Below, in pieces: positions 52,901-63,756 of a stretch of DNA of 64,000 nt. How positions within the stretch are numbered: position 1 is the first letter of the stretch; each line of letters begins with the position of its first letter. The notes under the pieces are model-generated. The model was not told the origin of the DNA and searched no databases. It was given only the letters and a program-made list of their open reading frames with translations. The position numbers and the translations under genes were made by a program. This DNA is from Pyxicephalus adspersus (Eukaryota > Chordata > Amphibia > Anura > Pyxicephalidae). The stretch is taken from positions 44,217,475-44,281,474 of the forward strand of contig NC_092862.1 in NCBI RefSeq assembly GCF_032062135.1, in the 5' to 3' direction.

Positions 52901-55900
52901 TATAATAGATTTGTTGATGGATCTTAAAGAGGAACTGAACTCTGAAAGTTGTGCACAAAAGCTTCCAAACAAAAGCTTTAATATTTATTGCCTGTATCAG
53001 TGGATGTTCCTACTGTATAGGTATGAAGAACTAGAGAATTGTCACCCAATATTACCGGTATTATACTCTGCTCAGTGCTATAGAAGATAATGGAGTCTTA
53101 GTATCACTGTCTGTATTAGTCTGTCATTTGCAATCCCTATTTAATGTACAGCGCTGCGTAATATGTTGGCGCTATATAAATCCTGTTTAATAATAATAAT
53201 AATAATCAATAAAAAATAAAGGATTTGCAGTTCTGATGACAGCTTAATAGTACTCTCATGTCTGTTAGTCCTCTGAAGTGTACAGGCAGCTTTAGTCTAA
53301 TAATGATAACTAAAGGTAATTCTTGACCCAAATCATCATCAAGTAAAACTACAGCCAGAACTTTTGTGTGCTATGGATAAAGTATGGACAGTTTAAAACC
53401 TCCGGATTTTTTTTTTCTAAATTGAATGTTTGTCTGTTCGGGAAGGTTTGCCTAGCTCTCCAAGTAACATGACATGAAGAAAGTGGAAATCACCCCAAAG
53501 TAGGAGATCATTCCACCAATGGAAGTTGTCATGACACAGTTGCCCTTAATAGGTAAATATCCCCAATATTACTGTTTCAGTGACAATTGTGGATTTTACT
53601 TCTCTTTTTCCAAGTGACAATCACCAACATGACAAATAATGGGAGTGGATATCTGTACTGTTGCTCAGACAGCTTTAAGACTTGAGACTGCTAACCAGTT
53701 TGAGACTGCTAACCAAAGGCCCATGAAATTAGGTAAAAAAAAGTGGTTTGAATCATAGGCCACATATTTTTAGCTCACGGTTTTGTCACGGTTAATGGCA
53801 TGCAGTACAAAGTATTATATAATTTGCTATTTATTACCTGGAAACAAAAACATTAGTAACACAGCCCTGAAATCCATTTCCTCCAAGGTAAATGTCAGTG
53901 GGTGATAAATTTGAAGTTCCAGAGGAATCAGTGTTCTCTGTCTCATCCTTGTCATCAACTAGAAGCCTTAGCCTAAAAAAGAAGAATTTGTGATTTATTT
54001 ACATTTGTTTAGACGTTTTTGATTTTAGCATTTGCCCATTAATCACATTTTAAATCAATATGGCTTCACATTAAATATACAGTTGTATTGTAGAGATGAT
54101 ATATTTCCCTTTGTTCCATTTACATAAAAAAACCTCTTTGACCCCAGATCATCCAGTAGTCATCATACAAACAAAAAACATTATACTATGCAAAAACACC
54201 GGCCTGGATATATGGCAAATATTCACTAAATCCTCACCCCATTCGTCTTGGGGTATAACTAAATAATCAATCAAGTCATTTACACAACAACCCACTACAA
54301 AGGGTTTAAAAGAAAAATATTTTAGCTTTACAAATGATGGTGAAGATCATTTGTACTCTTTGACAACTCTTCTAAAAGTCACAAAATAAGTAATTTCATA
54401 CAGATGCTATATTAAAGCAAAATCCTGAAAAGCCTTTTGTCCTGAAAAAATCTTTGTCCTGAGAAATTCTCTTCTTTATATATATTCTACTTGAATCTAG
54501 GGATTTAGTGCTATTCCAGGGCATAAATCCCAATTCAATCAGCAGACAAATATTAATCCTCCGCTAATTATAATTTATTCACTAATTATAATGGTATTCT
54601 CAAGCTGAACAGACTGATATATACAATGCAGTAAAGTTTTTTTCCTTTTTTAACCAAGGTGTTAATTAGTCTCTTTCAACTTTTTTCTATTTGTGATTGT
54701 AATTATAATGTATATTTATATAATTTTATTTAATGTAGGCCACTTCAATATACAGCCACTGTATAGTTGCACTTAGAGCCGGAACAAGTTAATCTGATTA
54801 GTGTAATTATACTTACTCATCATTTTCCTTTATTACTGATACATAATGCATTGTTCCATCTGCATATTTGCCCTTTGATTGCAGCTTAGCATTTTTTGTG
54901 TCTACATATACAGTTCCATCCTTTATAGAGACCAGTAGGTCATTAGACTGTGGAAAGACATAAATCACACACATTAATATGGTCAGAAATAAAAAGGAAA
55001 ATATTAACAAACATCCCTGTAATCCAGTGTTTCTCAATCATATTACCATGAAAAGGCTTAAAAATAAACAGCTTGGAATAATTACTGAATTTTGGGGAAC
55101 CCTCCCCTAAATGAATTTCATTGGAGTTAGGGGGGGGGGGGGGGGGGAATGACCTTCCTGCTGGATCATGCCAGATTTCTGGCAAAAAAGCTGAGCTGTG
55201 CATGCAGTGTCAGCTTTAGTTTACAGGAAAACCCAGCATTCCCCGGTTCCCTCGTGTGTGCTGGGATAACGTATGATTATGTAATCCTGGAATGGCAAAT
55301 CAAGATGGCCGAAGATCATGCGGAAATGGAAAAGATGGTGGGGCCAGGCAATGGAATGCAGACAGATGTGTTTGCCAGGTTTAGTTTGGTTTTAAATATA
55401 TTCCAAAAAAACTATATAAGACTTGACAACCTGGAAGGTATCCCTTAGATTGTGAGCCTATTAGAAGGACAGCTATTGAAATGACTACTGACTTTGTAAA
55501 GAGCTGCATAATGTGTTGGCGCTGTATAAACACTGTGTAAAAATAATAATAATAGGAGGTGTGGATACATAAAAAAGAATGATATAAGAGGACATACCTG
55601 TGTCTGATGACTAAGCAGTATAGCATTTCTCTGGGGTGTCTGGAAACCAAATGATGCCTGGAAGTCACCTGGGAAAGTGAAGCCATCTGGTTTCAGACCC
55701 AGCGTTCCACCATTAGAGAACTCCGCTGAACGGACAATCTACACAAAGAGAACATCACTGTTAAGAACTGCACTAATAGAAGGCTAGGGGAAACTATGTA
55801 TATATAAATATATACAAACTCATACAGACTGCTCTAGTAGGATAAAATTTAAAATTTTGGCTGCTGTAAAATTTTATTAAGAACTGAACAAACTTGAAAG

Positions 55901-58900
55901 TATCAATGTATTTTGTAAACATTCAGACAAAAGGACACTTCTAGACCCAACTTTGAATTACAATATTTAGGTATCTAAACAATAAAGTATTATATTAATA
56001 ATAATAAAAATAATATTAATCTTCTATTAAAAAGCACTTTAAAATGATTACAATCTTTAATAAAAAGTAACAAATGATGCCCCAAAGCAAAGGTCGGCAA
56101 ACTCCGGCCTTTAGGCCAGATACGGCCTGGCTGGTAGTTTGTTCCGGCCTAATGCCCCCTGGCCGATCTGTCCTAATCCTAGCCACGGCTTTAGGGCCGC
56201 AGGTTGCCGGCTGCATCTGCCAGGGGGTGTTAGGCTGAAACAAACTACTGGAGCCGCATGCGGCTCTTGAGCCTCCTCCTGCTGTGGCTCCCCTATTTAC
56301 CGCAGCCGGCGTTAACACTTCCACCACCCTTAGAGAAATTTCCCTCAGAGTAACGTCATGATGCCAGAACCCACCCACTCTCCCATCGCAGATCTGAGCC
56401 TGCGATGGGAGAGTGAGTGGGTTGTGACACAACCCACCCACCTCCCTGAGCCTGAGATTCAGGGAACATGGCCCGTGGTTTTGGCCGGTGCGCGCCCCCC
56501 CCCCCCCCCGGACCACCGGTTGGCGACCACTGCTCTAAAGCATTAAAAGTTAACTCAAAACCAGTACATGTATCCATAACTGATTGATGTGAGAAATAAA
56601 ATTATCATTTTTAAGGAGTTAATGCTGATAAGAAAAACTGCATAAGTGAACTTTTTCTGTGTGAGATGTCATCATGCTAACATGGATAAATTCATAGTTT
56701 GGTGGTCTTCATTTACAGCAAATGATTGCATGTAAAACTCTATTCAGGCCACTATCATGAATGAAATTACCAGTGGTTGGGTTTTTGCAGTGTGAAAACC
56801 TGAATCATTTAGCATGTAGAACCTTCAATAATATCAACTTACATTCCAGCCATCATAGCATCTCCTACTGACTCCATATGTTACTGCGAATTCAGTTCTA
56901 CTCTGTGGAGACTTAACATTTTTAACACATCCACGAAAAGGAGGAGTTTTTATGTCATATCTAAATCGAGAGAAATAGAAAAAAATATTTATTTCTATGT
57001 TGTTTTGTTTTGTGTTATATTAAAAAAAAACACAATATACAAAAAAAGAATGACATGACTGTACAGCATTTACTCACTTTTCTCTAAGCGATGTTGGCAC
57101 TCCACCCAAGTAGTAAGTATTAAATGTAAATAAATCACTATTAGGAACAGCAGTTGTGCTTTTCACTACTTCACGTAAACGTAAAAATCTAGTCTTTAGC
57201 CCAACAGCCAACTCAATCTGAGGAAGACATAGAATAAAGGGATTATTTCAACCAATAATAATCTGCGAAATTCAAAGTGAATGTATACGTTGCACAAAAT
57301 AACAGGTTCTCCTTACAGGTGGAAGTGAAAAATATATTTAGCTTTTGCAACCTTCCCTACAACTCTGATCCATTGCCAAAGTCTTGTGTAAATTTGTATT
57401 TTCTGAGAATGGGGAGGCAGGAAGGAATAGGCTCAAACCACACAGCTTTAACACAAGGATACAGTTCTCTAGTTTAGCCATATGGTTTTTATTACGAAAT
57501 TTTATTGGATGGAAAATAAACAATAATGCTGACCTGTTATTTTTTTTTACTTCAGTGTATATAAATATATATATATGGAATTGTATGGTTTTATTCTAGT
57601 TATAGTTTCATTCTATTACCAATCTTACAGGTAGGTTTAGAGGGTAGTAGGACACAAACTACAACACAAATCAATATGAATTATATTCCCTACATTTTTT
57701 ATAATGATTATCGTTGGATTATTAAATCATACACACTGAAAAGCAATATTCAATACATACCACATGCTCCTTTCCATCATTTATAGGTTCAAAAGTACTC
57801 TTCATTTCTTGTACTGGACCTGAATCCAGCTTATATTTCATGTAAAGATAACCATCTTCCATTTCAACACTAATGTATTTGTCCTGCAAAAAAAACCCAA
57901 AAAATAAAAAATCATATATTCCCCACTTATCCTACTTCAGCAAACTGTAATACCATTACCAGCTATGAATATATAAGCATACAAAGATATGTCTAGGAAA
58001 TACCTCTTTTTCTGCAAAGAATATTATTCCATTATCTGCTGTGGTCTGAAGAGTTTGCTCATAGCGTAACTGTGGAACTCCAGGTGTAAAATTGTAATCT
58101 ATGGAGGCATATCCAATTCCTTCAAAGAAACTTTTTTCTGATTCTTCCTTATATCTATGGTAATAGAAATAAGTTAACTGGGGGGGATAAAACAAGTATG
58201 TAAGATATGTCTGCTACTGATTTGTAATGAACACTAAACATGAGGCCTGGTACACTAGGCACCCATATACAGTACATGGATAACCTACAACAACTGATAC
58301 TGGTACAAAGACGTTTTTTGTTTCACAGAACCCACAAAGCATTTTGTGAGGATAATTGCTGCACAATCACAATGTGTCTTATCAAAATGAATTTCATTAG
58401 AATGCAGGGAATTTAATGTTTTCACATTAGGCCTGATTTATTAAAGCTCTCCAAGACTGTAGAAGGTAGACTGTCATGGGAGAACCTGGGTGCTCCAGCA
58501 AACCTGGAATGGATCAGGTTCAGAAATGAAAATATTTGAAAGCTAATGATTTTTAAGAAATCTATTCCAGGTTTACTGGATGACCCAGGTTTATCTATGA
58601 AATTCTATCTTCTGCAGTCCTGGGGAGCTTCAACAAATCAGGCCAGTTCTGTCATAGGATACTAACTAGTTGGTAAACTACTGTGAATTACACCAGAAGT
58701 CTCATGTTACCATCCATTTTTAGAATGCATTTTCTAAAACCTTTGGTTCAGTGTCAAATCCAAGTCAGCTCTTTTTCAGGTGCATTCCACGTGCATTGGA
58801 GATCAATTTGAAAGGCTTCTGATATCATTCAGAGGTAAGAGAATATAAATGGGTAATTTTAGCTCCTCCCTTTTACCTGCCATGACCTCCTTGTAAGCTG

Positions 58901-61900
58901 CATCAATCTGCTGCAAGCTGCTTTTGCATTCCTATTGACTTGTATAGGGGGAAAAGCAATTCTGATGCAAACAGAAGCAAATCAATATATAATATTTAAA
59001 ACTCCCATAAAACTCTCCAAAACAGAATTAGGGATATGTACATGGCAATGCAGCTTGAAGCATCTTTGAAGAATGTTAGATACATGTTAGAAGGAGATCA
59101 GAAGCTTTTTCATAGAAACTCAGATGGTTCTTAGAAGCATCCAATACTGATCTTAACTGCGATCGTACACATTAAGTACACTTTTACCTATCTACTTACT
59201 CAAGCAAATTCATGTTAGGCTATAGATAATATAGTTAAAAAGCCTTTCTCATCAGACTCCCAGACATATATATAAAGCTGTTAGGTATTTTAACAATCTA
59301 TGATTTAACAAAAACTGATTCCTGGATGATATTGTTTATTATACTGTCATACAAAGTTACATACAGTGCCATACATTTTACATAACAGCAGTACCTCTTG
59401 CAAGGCTGTACTTTTGTGGTGTCGAGGTTAAATGTCCTGCGGAAATTGTACAAACTGATCCCATTTTGGTTCAGATCATCTAGTTCAATGCATCCTCTGT
59501 ATCTTTGATAGTTCAATCCTCTTGGTGGCTGTAAAAAAAAAGACTTGGTAAATCATAAAGATACACTTTTATCAGTGAACCTGGGTGATCCAGCAAATCT
59601 GGAATGGATTTCCTAAAAGTAATTTGCTAATTGTTAGCAAATGTTTTCAATCCTGGACCAGGTTCATTGCAGGTTTGTTGGATCACCCAATTTCACCGCT
59701 GAAAATGTATCTTTTCCAGTTTTAGAGAACTTTAATAAATCAGGCCCAATGTCTTTAAAAAAACATAATAAAAGATTCATATAAATACAGAGAACGGCTT
59801 AAAAAATAACCATAATATAAGATTTAGATTGATTATGTCTTAACTAATTTTGTGAATATACATGAAGTTACAAGTACTAGCATGATTAACTGAATCCTTA
59901 ATCAGTCAAAATGTATTGATAATAAAAAAACTAAAAAATAAATAAAAACCTATATCAAAGGTTTTTCGTTTTTTCCCGTTCACATATAAATAACAACAGA
60001 GTTAGATCATATAATATCAATCTTGGGAAAAAAATTGGAACAAGTTTTCTACCATTGGTAGGTAAAAAACACCAAGTGATATTGGACACAGAAAAAAACC
60101 ATACCGGTCATGTAAACTTACTGTAAAGTCATCTGGGTATCCTCCAACGTAAAAGACAACGTCATCCTCAGTGAGGTTTAGCAGAGTTCCCTGCTGCACA
60201 TTTTGTTGGTAACTCAGAACGGGGTTTGGCCTAATTGATGTATATGCTGTTGTATAATTTAATGTGACATATTGGTAGATCCTAAAAAATATAAAAGCAT
60301 ATATTAAAATTATTGTAGACTACAATACTACTACTAGAAAAAATATAGTAAAGTAGATTTTGTCCCATTAGATTTCTGAATTTTCCTTAAAGGGAAATGA
60401 ACCAATCATGTTTTTCTATGTTTTGCTTTCATCAACACATATTTGCTTCAAGTTAAAGTTGGGTGAAAATTGAGTAAGGATTAGAAAGTAATACTTATAA
60501 AAGCACAGAGAACTAAAACATTTTCTTACCTTTCTAGAACAACTCTGTCCATAATGGCCTCATCTGGTTTATTGACTGATACAAATGAATCCACATTGAC
60601 TTCTGCCACGTCATTTCCCAGTTTGTACATACACTTGAGTTTATCATCTTCGACGGCAAGACCTATGAAATCTTTTGTAGGCTACAAAGAGAATACAAAA
60701 ACTGAATACCTATACTGAAGACAACAATCTAAAAGCACAGTATGCTAAATGCATTAAAAAAATACTGTGGTTGATCTACTAAAGCAGAGGTCAGCAAACT
60801 TTTTTGGCCAGTAGGCCATTTCAGGGGTAGGCAGGAGCACAGTAGGCCGGACTCTCTCTCGAGTCCTGCCCTAATGGCTCCGCCCCCACCAGGAACGCCC
60901 CCTGAAGGGAAATCCCTCTCCTCGGCAATGCATACGGAGGAGAGGGAATGTTCCCTATGTACCCTGTCAGCGGAAGTGTTAACGCTGGCCACGGTAAATA
61001 GGGAAGGGAGCTACCACACGGAGGGCCAAAAGCCGCAAGCTCAAGTTTGTTACACCATGGGTTGCCGGACGGGATTAGGCCGGATCGGCCAGGGGGCGTT
61101 AGGCCAAAACAATCTACCGGCTAGGCCGTATCGGGCTCAAAGGCCGGAGTTTGCCGACCCCTGTACTAAAGGAAAGCATGTTGACTTTGACATGTGAACT
61201 AATATTACGTCACTAACTGTCCCTCAGAGGAGCTTACAATCTAATATCCCTTCCATAATCATACGTCATTAGCATAGTCTAAGGCCAATTTTTGGTGGGA
61301 CACCAAATAATTTATCAGTATGCTTTTGGAATGAGGGAGGAAATTCATGTAAACATAGGGAAAACATACAAACTCAAAGCAGATGATGGCCTGGCTAAAA
61401 CTCTGGAGGTAAAGTTTAGTAAAATATTACTTTTCAAGGAAAACCCAATCATGTGCAAGGAGATTTTGAAAAACTAACAGAAATTTTTGTTCACACCCAA
61501 TTGGATTGGTCAGCACAGCTGCCTCTCATTCCCAGGGCAAATAAAAATTTATTTCGCTAAGTGAACTGCCCACACACCCTTAGTAGTAATTCAACCTGTG
61601 ATCATTGACATGTTTTTCTTTTTACTTACATATTATATATGTTTTCTTAACTATAAGAAATAAGTCATTTAAATTATCTAACTTTCTTTTTTCTACTACT
61701 TACATCTTTGTTGCCCAGGTACATAACAAACATGTTAGGAGGCAGCTGACGTTTGCGACGGTCTCCTCGATTCTGTGGTCTTTGAAGATAGAATGACAGA
61801 GATGTGTAGGCTTTCAAATCTTCCAGGTTACTTGGAGGCCGCACCTCTACACCAGAAGTGCCATCAAATCTCATTGGTACTAACACCTAAGAGGAAGCAG

Positions 61901-63705
61901 AGAAGAATCAAGTCATCCGAGTCATCAAGGAATATAGCAGGATCTACAACCATCAGTTTGACATTTTTTAAAATTTGTATTTACTTAGGTTGGCTTCACA
62001 CCATTGCGTTGTGGTAACATGCAAGTTATAGCAATGCATGTTGTATCAATGCAATGTCAATTTTTCTGAATGGCACCCAGACATAGTGGTACCTATATGG
62101 TATTCTGTGCTGGACTGGTAACTCATCCAAAATAAACTGGTTGCCTTACTACAACACAAGTTATTGAATGGAAAAACCAATGTTAATGTGAGTGCAGTAA
62201 CACACTGCAGTACATCACAAAGCAATTTCTTTCAACACAACAGGTGACGACAATAGCAACATTAATAATAAATGTTATTTGTCACCAATATAGATAAAAA
62301 TACATATTGTATGTTGACATAATTCATAGATTTTTTTTTTCACTTTACTGGATAAAGTACACGTGCTGTATATTATGGATTACCTTATTTGCAGCATCCC
62401 GGGCTTGCTGAATCAGCTCCCTGATACGGCTGACACTCTCAGAGATATTTCCTATAGGCATCAGGTCATTGATGCGATTCATGGTCTCGAAGACTCCAGG
62501 CAGACTACCACTGAGTTTACTCACTGTCAATTAAAAAGACATATAAACCAAACCAAATGTTTAGCATATCAGTAATAGTTGTTAAAATACACAAGAGCAA
62601 TCTTAATCAAAGTCCATTTACACTATAAAATGGAACACCATCATGTTTTAGGAATCTCTCCATGTGGTGGCAATGAAGCAATAATATTTCATGCAGACTC
62701 ACTGAATAACAATATGTGAAATGGTGAGTACAGCTAAATCTTATATTTCAGTGATGAGATCCCAGCAATTCTGCCATGAAATGAGAACCACATAATTTCT
62801 TTGATGGAGTTCTAAAATTAAAGCAAAACTCTGGCCTTTCTATGTAATAATACACAATTGTGCAGGCTACTTTTCTGTACTTATTCTGATTTCATTGTGC
62901 GCCACAAACGAGTTAGATGCTGCAGCTTCATTTCTAGCTTGGGGAATTCTTTTATCATCCAGCCCTTTTCTCCCCAGCCAGTCTGACCCTGCACCACTCT
63001 TTTTACAATTGGATTTCAGTTTTTTCAATCATAGAGGCTATGATTGTTATCTAGGGAGGGCTGCATTCAAATACACACTGCATAAGAAGGGCCACTCCAT
63101 CAGAAGGACACCCACCCATCAAGGCTTTTTGATTTTGTGCAATTAGCAACATATATTTACATTCATGAAAATACATAGTTTTAAGATAATAAACTATAGC
63201 AGTTTATAAGATAATAAAATATGTTGTTAGGGAAATAAAATAGTAAACTTAGCAAACTGAAAAAAATAACTTTTCCTCCTCAGCGTTTGCTCACCAGATT
63301 CGCTTGCCTCTTTCAGTGCTTCATTGAACATTTCATTTTGTCCTGCTGCAATGGTACCCTTAAGTTTATTAACATCGTCTTCGATGGGTTTTAATTGATC
63401 ATTGACACCATCAGTTATTGTGTTTGCATCAGTAACTATGTTTTTGGCACTGTTGATCATTTTTTCGATATCATCTGAAAAGAAGTAACAGGTTAATTAG
63501 TTACAAACACACTGTCCCAGGATTTTGTTTATACTTTCCCAAAGCCAATATTTTAGGAAATAGTTCATTATTCTAGATATTTAAATAAAATGAAATTTAG
63601 TCATTTTTCAATGAATTTAAATTTCTGCACACTTTTAGTTATACTATTTTGCCAAAAGATATAAATAAATATACAATGCTACAAAGCTATGCTATTTTAC
63701 ACACC

Positions 63706-63756
<51 letters not shown>

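Noticed and set aside
56016..56516. 166-codon minus-strand frame.
   Set aside because: Translation of a GC-rich non-coding hAT MITE.
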